A stretch of 64,000 nucleotides of DNA from the NCBI RefSeq assembly GCF_041737845.1, contig NZ_JBGSQX010000152.1, forward strand, positions 47,884 to 111,883, written 5' to 3'. Below are positions 43,884 to 52,566 of this stretch, in pieces. Within the stretch, counting starts at the first letter, position 1, and every line of letters starts with the position of its first letter. The notes beneath the pieces were generated by a model. It ran no database searches, was not told the DNA's origin, and saw only the letters and a program-made list of their open reading frames with translations. This DNA comes from Desulfococcus sp041737845. GTDB taxonomy: Bacteria > Desulfobacterota > Desulfobacteria > Desulfobacterales > Desulfococcaceae. The position numbers were made by a program, and so were the translations under genes.

Positions 43884-44543
43884 ATGTCCAACTTCCTGCA
43901 AATGTTTGTAAAATTTCTCGATCATCTTGAGGAATGGCTGGTTGCCACCCTGATCGGCGCCGCAACCATCATTATTTTTATTGCCGTATTGCACCGTTAC
44001 GCCAGCGGCTGGCCCATTCCCGGGGTTCAGGACTGGCTGCTCACCCTCAACACGAGCTGGGCCCAGGAACTGTGCATTTATATGTTCGTCTGGATGGCGA
44101 AATTCGGCGCCGCCTATGGGGTGCGCACCGGGATCCATGTGGGCGTCGACGTCTTCATCAACAGCCTCCGGGACAAAACCCGCGCCAAGTTCGTCGTCAT
44201 CGGCCTGAGCGGCGGGGCGCTGTTCACCGCCATCATCGGCACCCTGGGCTGGCAATTCGTCTGGGAGGTGGGCATGCGCTACGCCGTGGCCTCGACCTTC
44301 GGCTTCGACTGGCCCGATCTGACGGAAGGCCCGGTCTCCCCCGACCTGGAATGGCCGGTGTGGATCTTCTATCTGGCCGTCCCGCTCGGCTCCTATCTCA
44401 TGTGCTTCCGCTTCCTCCAGGTCATCCGGAATTTCATCCGCTCGGGCGAGCTGCCCCATCACGACGCAGGCCATGTCGAGGGTCTCGACGATACCGACGG
44501 AAACGGTTTTCAGCCGCTTGGCGCACAAGGAGGCAAATCATGA
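43884..44543 (+). CDS. dctQ: TRAP transporter small permease (DctQ)
   Basis: ATG 43884 follows CGGAGGGCCCAGGGAT; a longer open frame from 43818 would read through the spacer. The ~219-residue protein has four membrane segments. DctQ features are visible: LEEWLVATLIGAATIIIFIAVLHRY, SWAQELCIYMFVWMAKFGAAYGVR and GIHVGVDVFI (partly quoted). The tail is unusually long and acidic/His-containing. It forms the membrane complex with DctM. The stop overlaps the dctM start (ATGA). Confidence 0.92.
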   Translation: MSNFLQMFVKFLDHLEEWLVATLIGAATIIIFIAVLHRYASGWPIPGVQDWLLTLNTSWAQELCIYMFVWMAKFGAAYGVRTGIHVGVDVFINSLRDKTRAKFVVIGLSGGALFTAIIGTLGWQFVWEVGMRYAVASTFGFDWPDLTEGPVSPDLEWPVWIFYLAVPLGSYLMCFRFLQVIRNFIRSGELPHHDAGHVEGLDDTDGNGFQPLGAQGGKS

Positions 44544-45820
44544 CCGCACTCATTATCTTCGGGTTGCTGACCGTGCTGATGCTGACCGGCATGCCCATAT
44601 CCATCTCCCTTGGACTGACGGTTCTCACCTTTCTCTTCACCATGACCCAGGTGCCGATCGAGGCGGTCGCCATGAAGCTCTTCACCGGGATTGAAAAATT
44701 CGAGATCATGGCCATTCCCTTCTTTATCCTCGCCGGCAATTTTCTCACCCACGGCGGCGTGGCCCGGCGCATGATCAATTTCGCGACGGCCTTGGTGGGC
44801 CACCTTCGCGGCGGCCTCGCCCTGGGCGGCGTGCTGGCCTGCGCCCTGTTTGCCGCGGTCTCCGGTTCGAGCCCCGCAACCGTGGTCGCCATCGGCTCCA
44901 TTCTCCTTCCCGCCATGGTCAAGCAGGGATACCCGATGAAGTTCGGCGTCGGCGTCATCGGCACCTCGGGCGGGCTGGGGATATTGATTCCCCCGTCCAT
45001 CGTCATGGTCATCTACGCGGTCTCCACCAACGCCTCCATCGGCGAACTCTTCATCGCAGGAATCATCCCCGGCCTTCTTCTGGCGGCGCTCCTGATGTTC
45101 GTGACCTGGTTCGTGGCCAAGAAGCGCGACTACCCGCGCCTGCCCAAGGCGAGTTTCACAACGATGGTGAAGGCCTTTCGCGAGAGCGTCTGGGGACTCG
45201 CCCTCATCATCGTGGTCATCGGCGGGATCTACACCGGCATCTTCACGCCCACCGAGGCAGCGGCCATGAGCGCGGTCTATGCTTTTATCGTGGCGGTCTA
45301 TATCTATCGCGACATGACCCTCAAGGAGGTGCCGAAAACCCTCCTGGCCGCCGCCAACATGTCGGCCATGATCCTCTACATCATCACCAACGCCGTTCTC
45401 TTCTCCTTCCTGCTGACCTCCGAGCAGATCCCGCAGCAGCTCAGCGCATGGATCAGCGGCATGGGCCTGGGATCGGTCGGCTTTCTGATCATGGTCAACC
45501 TCCTGCTCCTGGCGGCGGGCAACTTCATGGAGCCCTCCTCGATTCTCCTGATCACGGCGCCGCTCCTTTTCCCCATGGCCATGCACCTCAAGATCGACCC
45601 TATTCACCTTGGCATTCTCATGACGGTGAACATGGAAATCGGCATGATCACGCCGCCGGTCGGCCTCAACCTGTACGTGGCGTCGGGCATCTCCCACCTG
45701 GGGCTCACCGAGACGACCAAGGCCTGCGCGCCCTGGATCCTGGTGATGATGCTCTACCTGATCCTGATCACCTACGTGCCGGCCATTTCCCTGTGGCTGC
45801 CCACCCTGCTCTTTAGATAA
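44540..45820 (+). CDS. dctM: TRAP transporter large permease (DctM)
   Basis: ATG 44540 lies in AGGAGGCAAATCATGA, overlapping the dctQ stop; the open frame extends upstream but only through dctQ in another frame. The ~426-residue protein has about twelve membrane segments. DctM motifs include IPFFILAGNFLTHGGVARRM, ALFAAVSGSSPATVVAIGSI, SGGLGILIPPSIVMVIYA and FTPTEAAAMSAVYA. It imports the DctP-bound substrate using an electrochemical gradient, usually Na+. Confidence 0.95.
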   Translation: MTALIIFGLLTVLMLTGMPISISLGLTVLTFLFTMTQVPIEAVAMKLFTGIEKFEIMAIPFFILAGNFLTHGGVARRMINFATALVGHLRGGLALGGVLACALFAAVSGSSPATVVAIGSILLPAMVKQGYPMKFGVGVIGTSGGLGILIPPSIVMVIYAVSTNASIGELFIAGIIPGLLLAALLMFVTWFVAKKRDYPRLPKASFTTMVKAFRESVWGLALIIVVIGGIYTGIFTPTEAAAMSAVYAFIVAVYIYRDMTLKEVPKTLLAAANMSAMILYIITNAVLFSFLLTSEQIPQQLSAWISGMGLGSVGFLIMVNLLLLAAGNFMEPSSILLITAPLLFPMAMHLKIDPIHLGILMTVNMEIGMITPPVGLNLYVASGISHLGLTETTKACAPWILVMMLYLILITYVPAISLWLPTLLFR

Positions 45821-45831
45821 GGAGAACAGTT

Positions 45832-46365
45832 ATGATTCTTCCCAAGATTTCAATCAAAAAAATACTCTACGCCACGGACCTGTCCGACAGCGCCCGCCAG
45901 GCCCTGGCCTTTGCGGTCAGCCTCTCGCACACCTACGGCGCGGGCATCACCATCGTTCACGCCATCGACGAATCCCCGGGCATGGATGCCGCGGTCCGGT
46001 ACCATGTCGGACCCCAGGAATGGGAACGGATCAAAAAGCGGACCGAGGACGAGGCCAGAAACATGATCATCGCCAAGCAGCATGAAGACAATCCGGCCAT
46101 GACGGAGGCGCTGAAGCACCTGTTCCGGAATGTGGCGGAAAATTTTGAAAACCAGTCCTTCATTCTGGATGACGTGGTGGTGAAAAGAGGGCAGCCCGTT
46201 GACCTGATCATCGAAACAGCGGAGCGGTTGAACTGCGACCTGATCGTCATGGGCACCCAGGGTCACGGCCGGCTGGCGCAGATGTTCCTCGGAAGCACGG
46301 CCCGCAAGGTGATGCAGCAGTCGAAGATCCCCGTGCTGGTGGTAAGGCTTCCCGAAAGCGACTGA
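45832..46365 (+). CDS. Universal stress protein (UspA family)
   Basis: ATG 45832 follows ATAAGGAGAACAGTT, 11 nt after dctM. The 177-residue Usp domain begins KKILYATDLSDSARQALAFAVSLSHTYGAGI and ends with the ATP-binding signature MGTQGHGRLAQMFLGSTARKVMQQSKIPVLVV (partly quoted), i.e. the G-2x-G-9x-G(S/T) motif. It is probably an ATP-binding Usp. TRAP-associated Usp proteins (such as TeaD with the ectoine TeaABC system) are known regulators of transporter activity, which fits this position. Confidence 0.93.
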   Translation: MILPKISIKKILYATDLSDSARQALAFAVSLSHTYGAGITIVHAIDESPGMDAAVRYHVGPQEWERIKKRTEDEARNMIIAKQHEDNPAMTEALKHLFRNVAENFENQSFILDDVVVKRGQPVDLIIETAERLNCDLIVMGTQGHGRLAQMFLGSTARKVMQQSKIPVLVVRLPESD

Positions 46366-46443
46366 AAGCGGCGGGGGCGCTGGATGTAAGAAGCGGATTT
46401 TCTCAAATTCCTCCCGCCCCCCGGCCGGGACGCAACCGAAAAA

Positions 46444-47082
46444 CTACAGCTCCACCAGCTTGTTCTGGATGGCGAACCGGGAGAGGTCGGCGTTGTTGCG
46501 CAGGTCGAGCTTCTTGAGCAGGCGGTGCCGATAGGTGTCCACCGTCTTGATGCTCACCCCGTAGGCCTCGGCGATCTCCCGGTTGGTCTGGCCCATGGCC
46601 AGCCGCCGGAGGACCTGGAGTTCGCGCATGGAGAGGGACTCGACGGTCGACTTCTGCCGGTCGCCCCGGAGCACCCGAAGGGCCAGAGCCTCCGCCGCAT
46701 CCTCGGAGAGGTAGCGGTGGCCGGCGATGATCCTCCGGATGGCGCACACCAGCTTTTCCGGCGCGGACTGCTTGGTGATATACCCCATGGCTCCGGCCTC
46801 GATGGCCCGGACCACATACTGCCGCTCTTCATGCATCGTCAGCACCAGGACCGGCAGGCCCGGGTCCGTCTCGCGGAGGCGGCCCAGCACCTCGAGGCCG
46901 TCGATATCCGGCATGGAGATATCGACGACGGCGATGTCCGGCTTGTGCAGGGCCGCCTCCCGAAGGGCGATCCGCCCGTTTTCGGCCTCGGCCACCACCG
47001 TCATGTCGCCGCTCTCCTCGATGATCCGCCTCAGCCCCGCGCGGACGATACTGTGGTCATCCGCCAGCAGCACCCTGATCAT
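46444..47082 (-). CDS. NarL/FixJ-type response regulator
   Basis: ATG 47082 overlaps the kinase stop; the open frame extending to 47637 lies inside the kinase gene. The 212-residue product has a receiver domain (VLLADDHSIVRAGLRRII, VVDISMPDIDGLEVL, VLTMHEERQYVVRAIEAGAMGYITK) and a LuxR-type HTH (LSMRELQVLRRLAMGQTNREIA, VSIKTVDTYRHRLLKKL). It would regulate transcription after phosphorylation by the upstream kinase. It is convergent with the TRAP operon. Confidence 0.94.
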   Translation of the reverse strand: MIRVLLADDHSIVRAGLRRIIEESGDMTVVAEAENGRIALREAALHKPDIAVVDISMPDIDGLEVLGRLRETDPGLPVLVLTMHEERQYVVRAIEAGAMGYITKQSAPEKLVCAIRRIIAGHRYLSEDAAEALALRVLRGDRQKSTVESLSMRELQVLRRLAMGQTNREIAEAYGVSIKTVDTYRHRLLKKLDLRNNADLSRFAIQNKLVEL

Positions 47083-49562
47083 GTTTCTTTCTCCATTTCC
47101 CTGTCTGAATTTATTGCGGAGACCGGCACGAGAAAGCGCACCCGGGTCCCCGCGCCCGGCCGGGAGTTGACCTCCAGGGTGCCGCCCACCAGGGATGCCC
47201 GTTCCCGCATGCCGGCCACGCCCAGCGCCCCCGAGGCATCCAGGGCCGACGTCAGGAAGCCCTTCCCGTCGTCTTCCACCGACAGCGCCAGGCTGCCGTT
47301 GCTCCCCTGGAGCCGGACCTCCACCTTGGCGGCCCCGGCATGGCGGGCCACGTTGGTGAGCGCCTCCTGGGCGATGCGGTAGGCGGCGGTGGCGACGGTG
47401 GTATCCATCTCCGGAACCCCCTCGGCGTCGAAAAGGCAGGTGATCCCCGTCCGCCTTTCGAAATCGGAGGTGTACAGCTCCAGGGCGTCCACCAGCCCCA
47501 GGTCGTCCAGGATCCCCGGCCGGAGCCGGAAGGCCAGGCTCCGCACATCCTGGATGGTCCCGTCGATGAGCCGGCACATGTCCCGGGCCCGGTCGGCGGC
47601 CCGGGTGTCCGCCGTCTTCAGCCGCTCCAGTACCCATACCGCGTCCATGCGGAGGGCCGTCAGCACCTGCCCCAGCTCGTCGTGAAGCTCCCGGGAAATG
47701 GCCGCCCGCTCCTTTTCCTGGTTGGTGAGGATGGCTGCCGACAGGAGGCGGAGCTGGTCCTGGGCCTTCTTGGCCTCGGTGATGTCCGTTGCGATCCCGC
47801 AGAGCCTGCGGACCTTCCCGGTTTCGTCGAAGAGCGGGAATTTGACCGTCAGATAGGTGTGGACCCCGTCTTTCTGGACGATCCGCTTCTCGACCTGGAC
47901 GGGTGCGGCATTCTCCAGGACGTCGCTGTCCCCGGCCCGGAACTGGGAGGCCACGGCGGCCGGCAGGATCTCCTCGTCCACCTTTCCCCTTACCGCCTCG
48001 TTGCGAACGCCGAAAAGCTCCTCGAACCGGGAGTTGACGAGCATGTACCGGCCGGACAGGTCCTTGATATAGATGACCGCCGGGGTGTACCTCAGGATAT
48101 CGCCGGTCTCCTTGGTCCGGAGCTGGACCTTGCGCTCCAGCTCCTTGGAATAGCGGCTCAGTTCCTCCTTGGCCAGCCGGAGTTCCTTCTCGGCCTCCTT
48201 CCGCTCGGTAACATCCACGGATACCGCAAGGGACCTCACGATCCTGCCGTCGGGGTCCCGTTCGGCGATGGCCGACAGGAGGATATCGATGATCTCCCCG
48301 GTTTTCCGGACATACTGGTAGGGGATCTCCTTGCAGATCCCCCTGCGGAAGAAGGTCGGAATGACATCGTCTTCGGCGAAGCGGCGGGAGCTTGCGGTCA
48401 TGAAGTCGGTAAGCGGGCGGCCGATTACCTCGTCGTAGCGGTATCCCAGGGCCGTAAGCCAGTAATCGCTGACGCTCAGCAGGCGCCCCTGGGGGTCGAT
48501 GGAGTGGAGCATCGCCGGCGTGTTATGGTAGAGGGAGCGGTAGCGCTCCTCGTTTTCCCGAAGGGCGATCTCCATCTGTCTGCGCTGCTTGATATCCTCG
48601 CTGGCCTTGTGATAGAGCACCATCACGCTCGCCCCGATGAGCAGGCAGAGCGCCAGGACGATGGAGCCGGTCATGCGGATCAGGGAGGCCTCGACCGGCC
48701 GGGAGATGACGTCCGCCGGCGAAAGATAATAGACCTTCCAGCCGGGGAAATACCGGATCTCCGTCTCATTGAACAGATACTTCTGCCCGTCGAGGACGGC
48801 CATGTCGGACTGGGCGGGATGGGTGAGGCCGATCCACCGCCCTTCGACGTCGCCGAATTGCCGGCCATGGTGAATCTGTTCGCGCTGCGCGCCTGTGGGC
48901 TCCCAGGCCAGTTGAAAGAGCCACCCGATCCGGTTGGTGATGAAGATCACCCCCTCGGGGGAGGTGACCAGCAGGATGTCCCTTCCCGGAAGGCCCAACC
49001 GGTCCTCGATCTCCTCGATGGAGGACTTGATGACCACAACGCCCAGGGGGTGCTGTTCAGACTCGGAAAAAACCGGGCGGCCGTTGTAGACCCCCCGCCT
49101 GCCCGAGGTGACGCCCACGGCCAGATACGCATGGGGACTGCCCGCCATGCCGTTGGTGAAATAGGGCCGGAAGGAAAAATTCTGACCCACGAAGCTGTCC
49201 GGACCGTTGCGATTGCTCGATGCCACGGTCACGCCCCGGCTGTTCATGAGATAACAGACATCCGCATGGAGGGTCTCCTGAAACCGGTCCAGCACCTCGT
49301 GGGCTCCCGCCCGGGCCTCCTCGGACGGCCGGTGGAGCAGGCGGATGAGGGCGGGTGCGGCCGCCAGGGTTTCCGTGACGCGCATATTTTCCGTCAGGTA
49401 CTTTTCCAGGCTGTTGGCGATCAATATCAGGCGGGTCCTGGACTGCCGCCGCGACTCCATGACGGCCGCATCCTGAACCGCCTCAAAATAGAAAACCCCG
49501 CCGGTGGACGCGGACACCACGGCAAGGATGGACAGCACCAGCAGGATCAGGCGAAGGCGCAT
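47079..49562 (-). CDS. Sensor histidine kinase: double-Cache sensor, two PAS domains, HisKA_3
   Basis: The 827-residue protein has an N-terminal membrane segment (about 5-28). A periplasmic dCache-like domain follows (about 35-300) with YLMNSRGVTVASSNRN, FVGQNFSFRPYF and FSESEQHPLGVVVIK, which closely resemble DctB-type C4-dicarboxylate sensors. A second membrane segment lies near 300-325. Two PAS/PAC units are next (about 340-455, 485-600; ends in VDVTERKEAEKEL and TDITEAKKAQDQL). HisKA_3 has the phospho-His near residue 627 (AISRELHDELGQVLTAL), then a HATPase domain (EALTNVARHAGA, VEDDGKGF). A link to the adjacent C4-dicarboxylate-type TRAP system is likely. Confidence 0.92.
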   Translation of the reverse strand: MRLRLILLVLSILAVVSASTGGVFYFEAVQDAAVMESRRQSRTRLILIANSLEKYLTENMRVTETLAAAPALIRLLHRPSEEARAGAHEVLDRFQETLHADVCYLMNSRGVTVASSNRNGPDSFVGQNFSFRPYFTNGMAGSPHAYLAVGVTSGRRGVYNGRPVFSESEQHPLGVVVIKSSIEEIEDRLGLPGRDILLVTSPEGVIFITNRIGWLFQLAWEPTGAQREQIHHGRQFGDVEGRWIGLTHPAQSDMAVLDGQKYLFNETEIRYFPGWKVYYLSPADVISRPVEASLIRMTGSIVLALCLLIGASVMVLYHKASEDIKQRRQMEIALRENEERYRSLYHNTPAMLHSIDPQGRLLSVSDYWLTALGYRYDEVIGRPLTDFMTASSRRFAEDDVIPTFFRRGICKEIPYQYVRKTGEIIDILLSAIAERDPDGRIVRSLAVSVDVTERKEAEKELRLAKEELSRYSKELERKVQLRTKETGDILRYTPAVIYIKDLSGRYMLVNSRFEELFGVRNEAVRGKVDEEILPAAVASQFRAGDSDVLENAAPVQVEKRIVQKDGVHTYLTVKFPLFDETGKVRRLCGIATDITEAKKAQDQLRLLSAAILTNQEKERAAISRELHDELGQVLTALRMDAVWVLERLKTADTRAADRARDMCRLIDGTIQDVRSLAFRLRPGILDDLGLVDALELYTSDFERRTGITCLFDAEGVPEMDTTVATAAYRIAQEALTNVARHAGAAKVEVRLQGSNGSLALSVEDDGKGFLTSALDASGALGVAGMRERASLVGGTLEVNSRPGAGTRVRFLVPVSAINSDREMEKET

Positions 49563-49933
49563 GCGGGTTGCTCCGGGTTCGGGCCGCCCCGCGGGGACGC
49601 GGGACCGGGAATGGAGGTGGATGCCTCATTTGTAAGCCGATCCGGGGAATTAGTCAATACGGGGGTTGCATGACGCCGGTTTTCCAAGAGGCCTGAAGGT
49701 GTCGTTTCCTGTTTTTAAGCCGCCCTTTCCAGACGAAGATGCCCCCGAATAAAATACATAGAATTTTTGTGATAGATTAACAAAAATTACTACCTTTTTT
49801 ATTGATTTTCGTGTACATCATCCATCTCAAGATCCAGAAACTTATAATTTCGATTATAATCAGTATAGAGCCCCCCTTGTCAAAACCACCTGGCTTGAGG
49901 CTTCCCAGGCCAGGTCACGAGGAGAGATGGAAT
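49563..49933. promoter_or_regulatory. Divergent intergenic region with an inverted repeat
   Basis: The 371-bp gap separates the sensor-kinase gene and the VWA gene. An AT-rich part contains the perfect dyad AATTTTTGT-N9-ACAAAAATT (49762-49788), a candidate operator whose TTGTGA half resembles CRP/FNR-family sites. No gene or RNA was recognised. Confidence 0.4.
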
Positions 49934-51271
49934 ATGAACAACTGCAAAACCGTGACCTTCGGCCGCATGGCTGTCCTGATGGCCTGCATCGTGTTGATCG
50001 CCTGTTCGGGAGGCGGAGGTGGATCGGGAGCCCCCGATTCCGCCGCCCCTCCGGGATTGAACACCTCGCCCGGACCGGGGATGCTTCAGGTGGATCCGCC
50101 GGCCCATGATTTCGGAGTCGTCACGGATGGGAATGTACCCGCTCCCCTCAGGCTCAAGATCACCAATGTCGGGGGAGCGACGCTTCCCGTCCGCGATCTC
50201 GTGCTTTCGGATGTCGTGAATTTCAGGCTGAATCCGGGCGCCGAGACGAATTCCTGCGGCACCGGGTCACCCACGCTGGGCCCGGGAGCGACCTGCACCC
50301 TGGAGGTGGCATTTCAACCGACGAATTTTGGCAGCTATGAATCGGTGTTGACCGTCACCCCCGGCGAACCCGTGACGCCCGTCGCAACCGTTCAAATTAG
50401 CGGCACATTCGAGGCGGAAGCGGAGCTGAAAGTTCGCATCAATCAGGTCGAAACCGATTCCAAGTGCCCGGGGGCGGAGGTTACTGCCTATGTTTCCGTG
50501 ACCGACCAGGGCGGATATCCGGTAATAGGTCTGTCGGAAGCGAATTTTTCCATCTTCGAGAACATGTCGCAGGTAGACTTTTCCAGGCCGCCGGTCTTTG
50601 TTTCGCAGGTGCATGCCCCCATATCCGTCGCCCTGGCCCTGGACTACAGCAAAAGCATCACCGACACGCCGGAATATGTGGCCGACATGGAAGCGGCGGC
50701 AGCCGATTTCATCCACCACCTGGGCGCGGGAGATGAGGCGGAAATCATCAAGTTCGGGACGGAGGTCGAGGTTTTCCAGGAATTCACCTCCGATAAGGCA
50801 CTCTTGCTGACCGCCCTCCAGACCCCGTGGGTGAAGGAGGGCAAAACAAACCTTTATGACGCCGTCCAACGGGCCGTTCAGGACACCGCCCCCAGAAAGA
50901 ATTCCCGGAAAGCCGTGATTGTCATCACCGACGGAGAAAACAGGGGCGATCAGACGAGATACAGCCTCAAAACCGTCATCCAATATGCCGGCAAGAAGGG
51001 AATCCCGGTCTTCACCGTTGGGCTCGGCCTCTTCGACAGCGGTATTCTTGAAACACTTGCCGACGGAACCGGCGGCCAATTTTACCGCGCAGCGACCTCC
51101 GACAATCTTGAAAACACCTACCTGCAGTTGGTCGATACACTTCTGCAATATCAATATGTCCTGTCCTATGTCTCACATATAACGGATGGAGCTTCCGCCG
51201 ATCTGAGGGTCAAGACGGTATCCCAGACGATCGCAGGGGAGGATACCCGAAGGATCACGCCGTGTCCATGA
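49934..51271 (+). CDS. VWA-domain lipoprotein with choice-of-anchor/ASH-like domain
   Basis: ATG 49934 follows GAGGAGAGATGGAAT. The ~445-residue product has a lipoprotein signal (lipobox LIAC, then SGGGGGSG). A HYDIN/ASH-type Ig-like domain follows (about 50-160): VDPPAHDFGVVTDGN, LKITNVGGATLPV, GPGATCTLEVAFQPTNFGSYES. A VWA domain spans about 215-420. The MIDAS motif reads ALDYSKSI (DxSxS as DYSKS), with TNLYDAV and VITDGENRG completing it. The protein probably binds divalent metal and a protein ligand at the cell surface or in the periplasm. It is a single gene before the SPFH pair. Confidence 0.85.
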   Translation: MNNCKTVTFGRMAVLMACIVLIACSGGGGGSGAPDSAAPPGLNTSPGPGMLQVDPPAHDFGVVTDGNVPAPLRLKITNVGGATLPVRDLVLSDVVNFRLNPGAETNSCGTGSPTLGPGATCTLEVAFQPTNFGSYESVLTVTPGEPVTPVATVQISGTFEAEAELKVRINQVETDSKCPGAEVTAYVSVTDQGGYPVIGLSEANFSIFENMSQVDFSRPPVFVSQVHAPISVALALDYSKSITDTPEYVADMEAAAADFIHHLGAGDEAEIIKFGTEVEVFQEFTSDKALLLTALQTPWVKEGKTNLYDAVQRAVQDTAPRKNSRKAVIVITDGENRGDQTRYSLKTVIQYAGKKGIPVFTVGLGLFDSGILETLADGTGGQFYRAATSDNLENTYLQLVDTLLQYQYVLSYVSHITDGASADLRVKTVSQTIAGEDTRRITPCP

Positions 51272-51456
51272 CAGTCTCTCCGACGGCGCCGTGAGGCCAG
51301 TTTTTACCTGGAAACGGGAAAATGTCGATTCCATGCCTCAGTGAATATGGTACCACGAGAGCTGCGCGCAGAGCGCAAGGCGGCAGGGCGGTACCTGCGC
51401 ACCGCAAGCGGCCGGGGGCACCCCGGCTGAAGGCCGTCTCATAAAAGGAGTTTCCC

Positions 51457-52566
51457 ATGGGCACAAACAACCTCTTCTTTCTGGAAAATATCGAGTGGTT
51501 TGATGAAACGGGCCGGGAACTGGTCCACCGGATCCCCGAAAGCGGGTCGGGAGAGATCAAGTACGGGGCACAGCTCACGGTGCGGGAAAGCCAGGCCGGG
51601 GTCTTCGTCTACCAGGGCAAGGCCGTGGGGGTTTTCGGCGCAGGCCGCCACACCCTCAAGACCGCCAACATCCCCCTGCTCACCAAGATCGCGGCCCTCC
51701 CCTGGGGCCTGTCGAGCCCCCTTCGGGCCGAGGTCTGGTTCGTCAACATGAAGGTGTTCACCAACCTGAAATGGGGGACCCGGGACCCGGTGGCCTTCAA
51801 GGACGCGGAGCTGGGCCTGATCCGGCTCAGGGCCTTCGGCGTCTTCAACCTCCAGGTCGTCCAGCCCGTCCTCTTCATCAACCGGCTGGTGGGCACCCAG
51901 GGGGTTTACACCACCGAGGCGGTGGAGGATTACCTGAGCCAGGTCATCGTCTCCCGCTTCAACGACACCATCGGCGAAAGCCTGGGCACCCTGGCCCGGC
52001 TCCCGGCCCGGTACGAAGAGATCTCCCGGAGCCTTTCCGATCGCCTCCAGGCGGACCTCGGCCATTTCGGCCTGCACCTGACCCATCTCTATATCAATTC
52101 CATCACGCCGCCCGCCGAGGTCCAGCAGGCCATCGACGACCAGAGCCGCATGGAGGTCATCGGGGACATGGACCGGCTCATGCGGATGAAGGCGGCCATG
52201 GCCCTGGAGAAGGCGGCCGGAAGCGGGGCGGGTGAGACCATGGGCGCAGGCCTCGGATTGATGATGCCCGCCATGTTCGCACGGTATTTGAATCCGGCGC
52301 CGACCGGGGCGGAAAAAACCTTCTCCTGCCCCGAATGCCGGAGCCCGGTTCCGGAGAATGCCCGGTTCTGCCCCCAGTGCGGCCACCAGCAGGTGATCTT
52401 TGCCCAGTGCGCGGGCTGCGGCAAGAACCTGACCCCCAACGCCCGCTTCTGCCCCCGCTGCGGCTGCGCCACGGCGGAAAAGCCGGCCGCCGGACCCTGC
52501 GCCAAATGCGGTGCGGAAAACCTCCCCGAATCCGTTTTCTGCAACCAGTGCGGGGAGCGGCTGTGA
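51457..52566 (+). CDS. SPFH-domain / virion-core-like protein with C-terminal zinc ribbons
   Basis: ATG 51457 follows AAAAGGAGTTTCCC. Residues about 30-240 form an SPFH (band-7-like) domain of the YdjI/virion-core type: GAQLTVRESQAGVFVYQGKAVGVFGAGRHTL (partly quoted), LKWGTRDPVAFKDAELG, NSITPPAEVQQAIDDQSRM. A helical segment and a hydrophobic Gly-rich stretch follow, then three CxxC-based zinc ribbons: CPECRSP/CPQC, CAGC/CPRC and CAKC/CNQC. There is no N-terminal membrane segment. The family is widespread and its role unclear (often with PspA or toxic-anion-resistance genes). Its stop overlaps the start of the next gene. Confidence 0.88.
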   Translation: MGTNNLFFLENIEWFDETGRELVHRIPESGSGEIKYGAQLTVRESQAGVFVYQGKAVGVFGAGRHTLKTANIPLLTKIAALPWGLSSPLRAEVWFVNMKVFTNLKWGTRDPVAFKDAELGLIRLRAFGVFNLQVVQPVLFINRLVGTQGVYTTEAVEDYLSQVIVSRFNDTIGESLGTLARLPARYEEISRSLSDRLQADLGHFGLHLTHLYINSITPPAEVQQAIDDQSRMEVIGDMDRLMRMKAAMALEKAAGSGAGETMGAGLGLMMPAMFARYLNPAPTGAEKTFSCPECRSPVPENARFCPQCGHQQVIFAQCAGCGKNLTPNARFCPRCGCATAEKPAAGPCAKCGAENLPESVFCNQCGERL

